From the NCBI GenBank assembly GCA_029268225.1, contig JAJUGJ010000012.1, positions 1-64,000 of the forward strand: DNA of 64,000 nucleotides. Direction: 5' to 3'. Below are positions 15,388 through 25,106 of the stretch, in pieces. A program made the translations under genes and the position numbers. A model generated the notes under the pieces. It made no database searches. It worked only from the letters and a program-made list of their open reading frames with translations, and was not told the origin of the DNA. Origin of the DNA: Burkholderiales bacterium (GTDB lineage: Bacteria; Pseudomonadota; Gammaproteobacteria; Burkholderiales; Burkholderiaceae_C). The first letter of the stretch is position 1. The number at the start of each line of letters is the position of its first letter.

Positions 15388-18207
15388 ATGAGTCAGAACC
15401 TCAAGACCTTGATCTCCAAGCTCAACGACACCACGCGGCGCGCGGCCGAGCGGGCTGCCAGCCTGTGCATGGCGCGGGGGCACTTCGAGGTGGACCTGGA
15501 GCATTTCATGCTGGCGCTGCTGGAGCAGCCTCAGACCGATCTGGCTGTGCTGTGCCAGCGCTTCGAGGTGTCGGTGACGGCGCTGCAGCGTGATCTGGAA
15601 GCCGAGCTCAGCCAGTTCAAGGACGGGAACACCCGCACGCCAGTGTTCTCGGCGCACCTGCCGGTGTTGCTGGAGCACGCCTGGCTGATCGCCTCGTTGG
15701 AGTCGCACGCCGCGCGCATCCGCAGTGCGCATGTGCTGCTGGCGCTGTTGACCGAGCCGAGCCTGAGCCAGTTGGCTCGGCGGGTGTCCAGCCAATTTGC
15801 GCGGTTCAAGCTGGAAGAGTTGAAGCACCGCTTGAACGACATCACACAGGGTTCGGTGGAGGCCGCGCAGTCGGTGCGGGACGCGCAGGCGCCAGCGGCC
15901 GGTGGTGAGGCCGAAGGCGACGGGACGACGGGGGCGGCGCTGGGTGGCAAGACGCCCGCGCTCGACCAGTTCACGACCAACCTGACGCAGCGTGCTCGCG
16001 AAGGCAAGGTGGACCCGGTGATTGGCCGTGACAGCGAGATCCGCCAAGCCATCGATATCCTGATGCGCCGTCGGCAGAACAACCCCATCCTGACGGGGGA
16101 AGCAGGCGTGGGCAAGACCGCGGTCGTCGAAGGCTTGGCGCTGCGTGTGGCCCTGGGCGATGTGCCGGCGCCTTTGCAGAGCGTGGCCATCCATGTGCTG
16201 GACATGGGCTTGTTGCAGGCCGGGGCTTCGGTTAAGGGCGAGTTCGAGAACCGGCTCAAGAATGTGATCGATGAGGTCAAGCGCAGCCCGCATCCGATCA
16301 TCCTGTTCATTGATGAGGCGCATACGATGATCGGTGCGGGTGGACAGGCCGGGCAGAACGATGCGGCCAATCTGCTCAAGCCGGCTTTGGCGCGCGGTGA
16401 GTTGCGTACGATTGCCGCGACCACCTGGGGCGAGTACAAGAAGTATTTCGAGAAGGATGCAGCGCTGGCGCGACGCTTCCAGGTCATCAAGGTGGAAGAG
16501 CCGAGCGAGGAGCTGGCCTGCGCGATGCTGCGGGGCATGGCGCCCTTGATGGAGAAGCACTTTGGGGTGCGCTTGCTGGACGAGGCGATTGCGGAGGCGG
16601 TACGTTTGTCGGCGCGCTACATCAGCGGGCGGCAGCTGCCGGACAAGGCCGTGAGCGTGCTGGACACCGCGTGTGCCAAGGTGGCCTTGGGCCAGAGCGC
16701 CACGCCGGCGCGCATCGAAGAGACCCGTAAGCACCTGGAGCGCCTGGATGCGGAGGTGGCCGCCTTGTTGCGCGAGGTGGCTGCGGGGGGGCGCCATGAC
16801 GACCGTCTCCATGAGCTGCGCCTGACCCGCGAGGCGCTGGAGGCGACGCTGAAGGCCGATGAAGTGCGCTGGGTGCAGGAGCAGCAATTGGTGCAAGACA
16901 TCCGGATGCTGCGGGACAAGCTGGAGCACCAGGCGGGCGGCCTGTCGATGGCCGAGGCGGCGCAGGGTGACGCAGCCGTGGCGGGCCAGGCGGCCGCTGC
17001 GTCTGCCTCACCGACCTCGGCACCGACTCCGGCACCCGCTGCGACCAAGGGACGCAAGAAGTCAGGTCTGTCGGTGTTTGCCAGCGCCGATCACGAGCTG
17101 CTGGCTGCCAAGCAGGCCGAGCTGGCCGCGCTGCAGGGCGAAGCCCCGCTGGTGCCGATGCAGGTGGATGGCCATGTGGTGGCCGAGATCATCGCGGCCT
17201 GGACGGGTATCCCGCTGGGCAAGATGGTGAAGGACGAGATCCAGACGGTGCGCAATCTGCAAGCGACCCTGCAGGAGCGGGTGATCGGGCAGGACCACGC
17301 GCTGGCGGCGATCGCGCAGCGTGTGCGCACTGCGCGTGCCGGGCTGGAAGATCCGAACAAGCCCAAGGGTGTGTTCCTGTTCGTGGGGCCGAGCGGTGTG
17401 GGCAAGACCGAGACCGCGCTGGCGTTGGCCGACATCCTGTATGGCGGTGAGCGCAACCTCATCACCATCAACATGAGCGAGTACCAGGAAGCGCACAGCG
17501 TGAGCGGCCTGAAAGGATCGCCCCCCGGCTACGTAGGCTATGGCGAGGGCGGCGTGCTGACCGAGGCGGTGCGTCGCAAGCCTTACAGCGTGGTGTTGCT
17601 GGACGAGGTGGAGAAGGCTCACCCCGACGTGCTGGAGATGTTCTTCCAGGTTTTCGACAAGGGCTTGATGGACGATGCCGAGGGGCGTGAGATTGACTTC
17701 CGCAACACGGTGATCATCCTGACCTCGAACGCGGGCTCGCAGCACATCATGCAGGCCTGCTTCCAGCAAGACGAGGAACTCGGTGGCGCAGTGATGAAGT
17801 CGGCCGAGGCGCTGCCGGATGCCGACACGCTGGCCGAGGTGCTGCGCCCGACGCTGTACAAGACCTTCAAGCCGGCCTTTGTGGGGCGGACCAAGGTGGT
17901 GCCGTACTACCCCTTGAACGACGATGTGCTGGCCGACGTCATCAAGCTCAAGCTCGACCGTATTGCGGCGCGTGTGAAGGCCAACCATCAGGCTGAACTG
18001 GCCTATGACGATGCCTTGATCGACACCGTGCTGGCACGTTGCACCGAGGTGGACACGGGCGCGCGTGCGGTGGACCACATCCTCAACGGCGCCTTGTTGC
18101 CTGAGGTGGCCGACAGCGTGCTGGCGCGCATGGCCGAAGGGCGCCCGATCCAGAAGATCAAGGTGTCGGCCGGCAAGGACGGTCAGTTCAAGTTCAAGGT
18201 GAGCTGA
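15388..18207 (+). CDS. tssH: Type VI secretion AAA+ unfoldase TssH (ClpV)
   Basis: 939 residues from ATG 15388 (an upstream in-frame ATG at 15268 lies inside tssG). Order: Clp N-domain (LKTLISKLNDTTRRAAERAA, ARGHFEVDLEHFMLALLEQP), first AAA+ ring with Walker A GEAGVGKT near 237-244, an M-domain-like coiled region with an unusually Ala/Pro-rich insert (about 530-570), and a second ring with Walker A GPSGVGKTE near 667 and KGSPPGYVGYGEGG. The HFEVDLEHFML N-domain signature separates ClpV from ClpB. It disassembles contracted TssBC sheaths for reuse. It is the last tss gene of the rightward arm. Its codon choice is more strongly GC-biased than that of tssF/tssG just upstream. Confidence 0.95.
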   Translation: MSQNLKTLISKLNDTTRRAAERAASLCMARGHFEVDLEHFMLALLEQPQTDLAVLCQRFEVSVTALQRDLEAELSQFKDGNTRTPVFSAHLPVLLEHAWLIASLESHAARIRSAHVLLALLTEPSLSQLARRVSSQFARFKLEELKHRLNDITQGSVEAAQSVRDAQAPAAGGEAEGDGTTGAALGGKTPALDQFTTNLTQRAREGKVDPVIGRDSEIRQAIDILMRRRQNNPILTGEAGVGKTAVVEGLALRVALGDVPAPLQSVAIHVLDMGLLQAGASVKGEFENRLKNVIDEVKRSPHPIILFIDEAHTMIGAGGQAGQNDAANLLKPALARGELRTIAATTWGEYKKYFEKDAALARRFQVIKVEEPSEELACAMLRGMAPLMEKHFGVRLLDEAIAEAVRLSARYISGRQLPDKAVSVLDTACAKVALGQSATPARIEETRKHLERLDAEVAALLREVAAGGRHDDRLHELRLTREALEATLKADEVRWVQEQQLVQDIRMLRDKLEHQAGGLSMAEAAQGDAAVAGQAAAASASPTSAPTPAPAATKGRKKSGLSVFASADHELLAAKQAELAALQGEAPLVPMQVDGHVVAEIIAAWTGIPLGKMVKDEIQTVRNLQATLQERVIGQDHALAAIAQRVRTARAGLEDPNKPKGVFLFVGPSGVGKTETALALADILYGGERNLITINMSEYQEAHSVSGLKGSPPGYVGYGEGGVLTEAVRRKPYSVVLLDEVEKAHPDVLEMFFQVFDKGLMDDAEGREIDFRNTVIILTSNAGSQHIMQACFQQDEELGGAVMKSAEALPDADTLAEVLRPTLYKTFKPAFVGRTKVVPYYPLNDDVLADVIKLKLDRIAARVKANHQAELAYDDALIDTVLARCTEVDTGARAVDHILNGALLPEVADSVLARMAEGRPIQKIKVSAGKDGQFKFKVS

Positions 18208-18325
18208 ACGGCCGGTTCAGGCGCGTGACGCTCACCGTGATGAGTTGTACCCACCTGCACCGTCCGGATTCATTCGGTTCGGAGTGCGACGCTGGCCGGA
18301 GGGTTCGCGGTCGTGGCGTGCGGGC

Positions 18326-18544
18326 TCAGTCCGACAGGATGAGCAGCGCTTCGTCGCGCCAGTAGGTGGCGGCGGCGTAGTAGCCCTCCCAGACGCAGCC
18401 GTTGCAGCCGCGGCCGCAGCAACTGGTGGGCTCGGGAGGTGGGGGGCGCAGGCTCAGGCCTTGGGCTTTGGCCCGCGCCTGCAGGGCGGCGAACATGGCC
18501 CGGGCAGAGGGCAGGTCGTGAAAATCGCCATCTTGCGGGTTCAT
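18326..18544 (-). CDS. Small oxidoreductase-like domain protein (cysteine-rich)
   Basis: 72 residues from ATG 18544. The C-terminal half carries CCGRGCNGCVWEGYY, the cysteine pattern of the 'oxidoreductase-like' N-terminal domain family (Pfam PF09791 from memory), followed by the W/Y-rich helix AAATYWRDEALLIL. Proteins of this size with only this motif are common in betaproteobacteria and uncharacterised; the cysteines suggest metal or redox binding. It is transcribed against the T6SS arm and away from the beta-repeat genes. An in-frame ATG at 18592 would lengthen it by 16 residues. Confidence 0.7.
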   Translation of the reverse strand: MNPQDGDFHDLPSARAMFAALQARAKAQGLSLRPPPPEPTSCCGRGCNGCVWEGYYAAATYWRDEALLILSD

Positions 18545-18645
18545 GGGCGACACAGGTCTCGTCGAAACGACCCATTTTACCGAGCCGGACATGGCATAGT
18601 CGATTGGTGACCCAAACGCCCTTTGATCCGTCTGACACCCCTGAC

Positions 18646-19413
18646 ATGCCCGTACCGCACATGCCACCGAGCCATGACCCGATGCTGGCGGTCTATGGCC
18701 ACGCGGTGACTTGGAAGCACCTGATTCTGACGGCCTTGACCTTGCTGTTGCTGATGTGCGGGGTGGCGCTGGCGGCGGGCTGGTGGGCTTGGCAGAACCT
18801 GGCGGCACGGGTGGTCTTGCAGGAGCAGGACGTGCAGATCCGCTTGCCCCAGGAACTGGCGGTGGAGGCCGAGGTGAGCCGCAAGATCCAGGTGCAGGTG
18901 GACCAGACGGTGCCGCTGCGCGTGCCGATCCAGCATGACCTGGACATTGCACTGAAGCAGACGGTGCCGATGACCGTGAGCATCGACACGGTGGTGCCGA
19001 TCCGGATGATGGTGCCGGTCAAGCAGGTGATCGAGGTGGATCAGGTGATCGACCTGGACACGCAGGTGCAGACCAAGGTGATGGGCATGTCGATGACCTT
19101 GCCGATCCAGGGCAAGGTGCCGGTGAAGGCGTCGGTGCCGATCGATCTGAACATCCCGATTCAGCATGATCTGCCGGTGGCGCTGGTGCGCACCGCCCAG
19201 GTGACGATGCAGGCGCCTTTGCGCGCGCACATCGACACGGTGATCGAGACCCAGGTGCCGATCCGCCAGGCCCTGGCCGTGCCCTTGATGGCACCGGTGA
19301 GCGCCAAGCTGACCTTCCCGCAGCCCACGGTGCAGGCGGGGTTGGGCCTGATGGACCTGACCATTCCCTTCCGCTCGGTGACGCTGGGTGTGAGAGAGGC
19401 GTCGGCGCCGTGA
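18646..19413 (+). CDS. Membrane-anchored beta-repeat protein A (unassigned)
   Basis: 255 residues from ATG 18646; GTG 18607 or later ATGs are possible and none has a clear Shine-Dalgarno, so the start is uncertain. A short cytoplasmic segment precedes one transmembrane helix (LILTALTLLLLMCGVALAAG, about 26-45). The remaining 200 residues, expected in the periplasm, alternate polar and hydrophobic residues with recurring V-P-I/V-x motifs, as in long beta-strands. An internal duplication is visible: PIQHDL at 94-99 and 171-176, IDTV at 113-116 and 196-199, VPIR at 117-120 and 204-207. Cysteines are absent outside the membrane segment. I recognise no family. It forms a pair with the next gene, 40 bases downstream, of the same architecture. 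Confidence 0.65.
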   Translation: MPVPHMPPSHDPMLAVYGHAVTWKHLILTALTLLLLMCGVALAAGWWAWQNLAARVVLQEQDVQIRLPQELAVEAEVSRKIQVQVDQTVPLRVPIQHDLDIALKQTVPMTVSIDTVVPIRMMVPVKQVIEVDQVIDLDTQVQTKVMGMSMTLPIQGKVPVKASVPIDLNIPIQHDLPVALVRTAQVTMQAPLRAHIDTVIETQVPIRQALAVPLMAPVSAKLTFPQPTVQAGLGLMDLTIPFRSVTLGVREASAP

Positions 19414-19453
19414 CGACCCGCACCGTGAACGCACCAGACAGGGCCTGCGCACG

Positions 19454-20200
19454 ATGAGCGTCCACCCCGCCACGGCTGACGCCCCGCGCGGCTGGCATCT
19501 GCCGGTGCGGCCGGGTGCGCTGCTGGTTGTGGCGGTGGGCTTGCTTCTGCTCTGGCTGGCGTTGATGGCGGGCGGGGTGATGTGGTTTTACGCGCACTTT
19601 GAAAGCCACATCACCGTGCGCGAGCAGGCGATGCGGCTGCGCTTGCCGTCCGGGCTGCCGGCCCTGGCGGAGGTGTCCTCGCCCTTGACCTTGCAGGTGC
19701 CGTCCACCTTGCGGGTGCAGGTGCCCGTGCGCCAGGAGGTGCCAGTGACTTTGCACGACAGTGTGCACGCGCGGGTGCGCCTGGCCACGACGCTGCCGGT
19801 GTCCACCGAGGTGCAGGTGGCGCACGAGGTGGCGGTGAACACGGTGGCGCGACTACATGCGCCGGTGCACCGCTGGTTGCCCGCGCTGGATGTGACGGTG
19901 CCTGTGCAGATTCGTTTGCCGGTGCGCCTGCGGGTGCCGGTAAAGACAGAGGTGCCGCTGGACCTGGACCTGGCGGTGAGCGGCGAGCTCAATGAGACGG
20001 TGCGGGTGCCGGTGGACACGGTGATGACGCTGAGGCCTCAGGTGCGGAGCGACATCGTGGCGCAGATGCGGTCGCAAACAGCGTTTCGGCTGTTCGGGCC
20101 GCAGGAACCGGTGCCGATGACGATCACGGACACGCGCTTGCGTCTGCCGTTTGACCTGGCCTGGATCACCACCCAGGCAGGATCCGTCAAGGTGCCTTGA
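19454..20200 (+). CDS. Membrane-anchored beta-repeat protein B (unassigned, paralogous architecture)
   Basis: 248 residues from ATG 19454. Same plan as its upstream neighbour: a short N-terminal cytoplasmic part, one transmembrane helix (LLVVAVGLLLLWLALMAGGV, about 23-42), then about 200 residues of alternating hydrophobic/polar sequence with many V-P units (LRVQVPVRQEVPV, LDVTVPVQIRLPVRLRVPV, VRVPVDTVMTL). The end reads LRLPFDLAWITTQ, parallel to TIPFRSVTLGV in protein A. Probably co-transcribed with protein A. The stop lies 9 bases before the convergent padR gene. No family or function is recognised; a periplasmic extended beta-sheet scaffold is the structural guess. Confidence 0.68.
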   Translation: MSVHPATADAPRGWHLPVRPGALLVVAVGLLLLWLALMAGGVMWFYAHFESHITVREQAMRLRLPSGLPALAEVSSPLTLQVPSTLRVQVPVRQEVPVTLHDSVHARVRLATTLPVSTEVQVAHEVAVNTVARLHAPVHRWLPALDVTVPVQIRLPVRLRVPVKTEVPLDLDLAVSGELNETVRVPVDTVMTLRPQVRSDIVAQMRSQTAFRLFGPQEPVPMTITDTRLRLPFDLAWITTQAGSVKVP

Positions 20201-20209
20201 CGCAAGCCT

Positions 20210-20788
20210 TTATTGGGCGTCGGCCGTCGGTGGGGGCGCCAGGGCCGCGGGTTCGTCGTCCTGGAGCACCTTCAGGGCTTCTTGGCACCAATGCACCCAG
20301 CTTTGCTCGTACATGATCCCGGTCTGCAGGATCAGGTGCTGGATGCGGGCCTCGCGGGTGAGAACCTGCTCAGCCGGGAAGTCGCGGGTTTCGATGGCGC
20401 GGTAGGCAGCGAGCTTGGTGCTGTGCAGGGCCAGTCGGCGCTCGATCTCGGCATGCAAGCCCAGAGGGCCGATGACGGCGTCGGCGCGCAGGCGCACCAT
20501 GAACTCGTCGCGCATGTCCACGAGAGGGGCGGGCTCGCGGGCCCAGCGTTCCAGTTCGGTGCGGCCGGCGTCGAGCACGCGGTAGATCTTCTTGCGGGTG
20601 CGGCCACCGTCAGGGGCGGCTTCCGACGCGATCCAGCCAGCCTTCTCCATGCGGGCCAGCTCACGGTAAATCTGCTGGTGGGTGGCGCGCCAGAAGTAGC
20701 CGATGGACTTGTCGAAACGGCGGGCGAGGTCGTAGCCTGAGGACGATTTTTCCAGCAGGGACGTCATCAAGGCGTGGGAGAGCGACAT
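20210..20788 (-). CDS. PadR family transcriptional regulator
   Basis: 192 residues from ATG 20788. The N-terminal PadR winged helix is clear: ALMTSLLEKSSSGYDLARRF, FWRATHQQIYRELARMEKAG and the wing GRTRKKIYRVLDAGRTELER. The C-terminal dimerisation domain (PadR C-terminal, Vir_act_alpha_C-like) covers about residues 95-175. It faces the FadH-like gene across 161 bp that hold two ATGC-N8-GCAT palindromes covering both promoters, so it very likely represses both itself and the dienoyl-CoA reductase operon. The inducer is unknown; an acyl-CoA or unsaturated acid is a guess from context. Confidence 0.9.
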   Translation of the reverse strand: MSLSHALMTSLLEKSSSGYDLARRFDKSIGYFWRATHQQIYRELARMEKAGWIASEAAPDGGRTRKKIYRVLDAGRTELERWAREPAPLVDMRDEFMVRLRADAVIGPLGLHAEIERRLALHSTKLAAYRAIETRDFPAEQVLTREARIQHLILQTGIMYEQSWVHWCQEALKVLQDDEPAALAPPPTADAQ

Positions 20789-20794
20789 GGCGCC

Positions 20795-20823
20795 AGTCTA
20801 CGTGCCTCGTCTCAACTATGCAA
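20795..20823 (-). promoter_or_regulatory. Predicted sigma-70 promoter of padR
   Basis: On the minus strand TTGCAT (-35, complement of 20818-20823) and TAGACT (-10, complement of 20795-20800) are separated by exactly 17 bases. The -35 lies inside the palindrome at 20816-20835. The predicted transcription start would fall very close to the ATG at 20788, so the message would have a very short or no leader. Confidence 0.55.
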
Positions 20824-20835
20824 CCAGTTGCATAG
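20816..20835. promoter_or_regulatory. Operator 1: palindrome shared by padR and fadH promoters
   Basis: CTATGCAAC-CA-GTTGCATAG, 9-bp perfect arms with a 2-base centre; its core is ATGC-N8-GCAT, close to the ATGT-N8-ACAT pattern described for PadR operators. It contains the -35 hexamers of both divergent promoters, so one bound dimer could block both. Confidence 0.7.
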
Positions 20836-20856
20836 CGCCCGCGAATCCCCTAATAT
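20828..20856 (+). promoter_or_regulatory. Predicted sigma-70 promoter of the fadH-like gene
   Basis: TTGCAT (20828-20833) and TAATAT (20851-20856) with a 17-base spacer, a strong promoter by sequence. The -35 is in operator 1 and the start site should fall at about 20863, at the edge of operator 2. Confidence 0.7.
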
Positions 20857-20862
20857 GCATTC

Positions 20863-20878
20863 ATGCAACTGGTTGCAT
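20863..20878. promoter_or_regulatory. Operator 2: second PadR-type palindrome
   Basis: ATGCAAC-TG-GTTGCAT, 7-bp perfect arms, the same core as operator 1 but inverted at the centre (TG instead of CA). The two centres are 45 bp apart, slightly over four helical turns, so the sites lie on nearly the same DNA face and could be bound cooperatively. Operator 2 covers the predicted start of the fadH-like transcript. Confidence 0.65.
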
Positions 20879-20880
20879 AG

Positions 20881-22971
<2,091 letters not shown>

Positions 22972-22990
22972 GCACGGCATCGGCGGCATG

Positions 22991-23035
22991 AAACTGACGG
23001 GCTCATTCAATGAGCCCGTCAGTTTCGGTTGCTTT
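22991..23035 (+). terminator. Strong hairpin terminator after fadH
   Basis: A 15-bp perfect stem (AAACTGACGGGCTCA at 22991-23005 with its complement at 23011-23025, 5-base loop), then CGGTTGCTTT. The T-tract is modest, but the hairpin is the most stable in the region. It separates fadH from the NTF2-like gene. Confidence 0.75.
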
Positions 23036-23060
23036 ATCTCTGATGAATCGGAGTCGAATC

Positions 23061-23513
23061 ATGACGATGTCCCCGAAATTGAAGCCTCAGGCGGCGGCCT
23101 CGCTGGCGCTGTGGCACGAGATGGTGGCGCAGCAGGATCTGGGGCGCTTGCCCTCGATCCTGCGCGACGATGCGGTGTTTCGCTCGCCGATGGCTTTCAA
23201 GCCGTATGTGAGCGCCACGGCAGTGAACCTGATCCTGACCACGGTGCTGCAGGTGTTCAAGGACTTCACCTACCACCGCACGTTGGTGTCGGATGATGGG
23301 CTGAACGTGGTGCTGGAGTTCAGCGCCACGGTGGCCGACAAGCAGCTCAAGGGCATCGACATGATCCGCTTCGATGAAGACGGCAAGATCGTGGACTTTG
23401 AGGTGATGGTGCGACCGATGAGCGGGCTGCAGGCCCTGGGTGCCGAGATGGGCGCACGCCTGGCCGCCTACCTGCCGGCCTACAAAGCCCAAATGTCTCA
23501 ACCTGGACAGTGA
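23061..23513 (+). CDS. NTF2-like (SnoaL-type) protein
   Basis: 150 residues from ATG 23061, with GGAG about 9 bases upstream; ATG 23067 is an alternative. The order of elements fits the cone-shaped NTF2 fold: an N-terminal helix (AAASLALWHEMVAQQDLGRL), DDAVFRSPMAFKPYV, a strand-rich middle (DGLNVVLEFSATVADKQLKG) and IDMIRFDEDGKIVDFEVMVR, the usual SnoaL closing strands. Members range from small isomerases and hydrolases to non-catalytic subunits, so the substrate is unknown. It sits 9 bases before the dienoyl-CoA isomerase gene and is likely co-transcribed with it. Confidence 0.8.
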   Translation: MTMSPKLKPQAAASLALWHEMVAQQDLGRLPSILRDDAVFRSPMAFKPYVSATAVNLILTTVLQVFKDFTYHRTLVSDDGLNVVLEFSATVADKQLKGIDMIRFDEDGKIVDFEVMVRPMSGLQALGAEMGARLAAYLPAYKAQMSQPGQ

Positions 23514-23522
23514 GAAATCCCC

Positions 23523-24338
23523 ATGCAATTTGAAACCCTGGCTGTGTCGGTGGACCAGCACATTGCCACCGTCAAGCTCAACCGGCCGGAGAAGGCCAAT
23601 GCCATGAACTGGCAGATGTGGCAGGACATCCGCAGCGCGATGCAGTGGGCCGACCGCACGCCGGAAGTGCGCGTGGTGATTGTGGAAGGTGAGGGCAAGC
23701 ACTTCACCTCGGGCATTGACCTGACGATGATGATGGGCCTGCAAGCCCAGATCAAGGACGACTGCGATGGCCGTTCGCGCGAGAAGCTGCGGGCGCTGGT
23801 GCTGGAGTTGCAGGACACGCTCAGCAGCATCGAACGCTGCCGCAAGCCGGTGCTGGCCGCCATCCACAACGGCTGCGTGGGCGGCGGGGTGGACCTGATC
23901 AGCTGCACCGACATGCGCTATTGCTCGGCCGATGCGTATTTCACGATCAAGGAAATCGACATTGGCATGGTGGCCGACGTGGGCACGCTGCAGCGCTTGC
24001 CCAAGCTGATTGGCAACCAGGGCATCGTGCGCGAGATGGCGTTCACGGGCCGCAAGGTGCTGGCCGATGAGGCGCTGCGCATCGGCCTGGTCAACCAGGT
24101 GTTCGAAACGCGTGAGGCGATGCAAGCGGGTGTGCGCGAGATGGCGGCCCTGATTGCGTCGAAGTCGCCGTTGTCGATTCGCGGCACGAAGGAAATGCTG
24201 AACTACAGCCGCGACCACTCGGTGGCCGATGGCCTGAACTACATCGCGACGTGGAATGCGGCGATGTTGATGTCGAGTGACCTGACGACCGCGATGATGG
24301 CCAGCATGGCCAAACAGACGCCGCAGTTCAAGGACTGA
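23523..24338 (+). CDS. Crotonase family protein, probable delta(3,5)-delta(2,4)-dienoyl-CoA isomerase
   Basis: 271 residues. The crotonase fold is clear: IATVKLNRPEKANAMNWQMW, the oxyanion-hole strand GEGKHFTSGIDLTMMM, and AAIHNGCVGGGVDLISCTDM. The segment YFTIKEIDIGMVADVGTLQR closely follows the ECH1 (dienoyl-CoA isomerase) signature in which Asp and Glu residues catalyse the double shift, unlike the E-E pair of hydratases. That reaction turns 3,5-dienoyl-CoA into 2,4-dienoyl-CoA, the substrate of FadH, encoded just upstream. The exact reaction is inferred from these residues and the neighbourhood. Confidence 0.82.
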   Translation: MQFETLAVSVDQHIATVKLNRPEKANAMNWQMWQDIRSAMQWADRTPEVRVVIVEGEGKHFTSGIDLTMMMGLQAQIKDDCDGRSREKLRALVLELQDTLSSIERCRKPVLAAIHNGCVGGGVDLISCTDMRYCSADAYFTIKEIDIGMVADVGTLQRLPKLIGNQGIVREMAFTGRKVLADEALRIGLVNQVFETREAMQAGVREMAALIASKSPLSIRGTKEMLNYSRDHSVADGLNYIATWNAAMLMSSDLTTAMMASMAKQTPQFKD

Positions 24339-24368
24339 TCGGCACAGCCGGCAGCGGAGGGCGACAGG

Positions 24369-25106
24369 GTGGAACGCTGGTTGCACGGAGCTCTCACGCT
24401 GGGCCTGGCACCGCTGCTGTTGGTGCAGGGGCGCTGGGTGCGGCGACGCACGCCGGTGCTGCCCGAGCCGCCCGGGCCGCGTGCCGGCGTGGTGGGGCAA
24501 GGGCCAGTGTTGCGCCTGCTGGTGGTGGGTGACTCCTCAGCAGCGGGCGTGGGCGCGGCGCATCAGGACGAGGCGTTGAGCGGGCGTTTGACGCAGGCCT
24601 TGTCACGTGATTTCACGGTGCATTGGCGACTGCAGGCCTGCACGGGCCACAAGCTGGCCGATGTGCGCGCGGCGGTGCGTGGGCTGCCTGCTGAGCCTTT
24701 TGATGTGGTGGTGGTGGCCGTGGGGGTGAACGATGCCACGGGGCGCACGCACATGGCGCATTGGCTGCACGGTCTGCAGTCTCTGGTGATGGAGTTGAAG
24801 CAGCGGCATCAGGCTCAGCAGGTGATCCTGTCGGCCTTGCCGCCGGTGCATTTGTTCCCGGCCTTACCGCAGCCTTTGCGGTGGTATCTGGGGCGGTGTG
24901 CCACGCGCTTAGATCAGGCGCAGCGGCGCTGGGTGACCGGCCAACCGGGCTGTGAGGTGGTGGGCGCGGACTTCCCGATGGACTTGCGGTACATGGCGCA
25001 GGACGGGTTTCATCCGGGGGCGCTGGCGTATGAGGCTTGGGCGGGGGCTTTGGCAGAGCGGATTCGGGCGCACCCACGTATCAGCCAGATCAGCCCGGGT
25101 CGCTAG
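24369..25106 (+). CDS. SGNH/GDSL-family hydrolase (lipase/esterase-like)
   Basis: 245 residues from GTG 24369 (upstream GGAGGGCGACAGG). It has the SGNH blocks: block I LLVVGDSSAAGVGA with the nucleophile serine, the glycine/asparagine of VVVAVGVNDATGR, and the catalytic pair in QDGFHPGALAYEAWA (block V DxxH). The N-terminus (LHGALTLGLAPLLLVQGRWV) could be a membrane anchor or uncleaved signal. Family members act as lysophospholipases or esterases; substrate unknown. Its last 17 bases overlap the 3' end of the convergent gntR gene. Confidence 0.85.
   Translation: MERWLHGALTLGLAPLLLVQGRWVRRRTPVLPEPPGPRAGVVGQGPVLRLLVVGDSSAAGVGAAHQDEALSGRLTQALSRDFTVHWRLQACTGHKLADVRAAVRGLPAEPFDVVVVAVGVNDATGRTHMAHWLHGLQSLVMELKQRHQAQQVILSALPPVHLFPALPQPLRWYLGRCATRLDQAQRRWVTGQPGCEVVGADFPMDLRYMAQDGFHPGALAYEAWAGALAERIRAHPRISQISPGR

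Noticed and set aside
18646-20200. Beta-repeat proteins as T6SS effector and immunity pair
   Set aside because: No toxin domain, Rhs, PAAR or adaptor; both proteins share one architecture and an opposite-strand gene separates them from the tss operon.
22991-23035. Long perfect inverted repeat as an insertion-sequence end or attachment site
   Set aside because: Single copy, no target duplication or transposase, and placed directly after a stop codon: a transcription terminator explains it.
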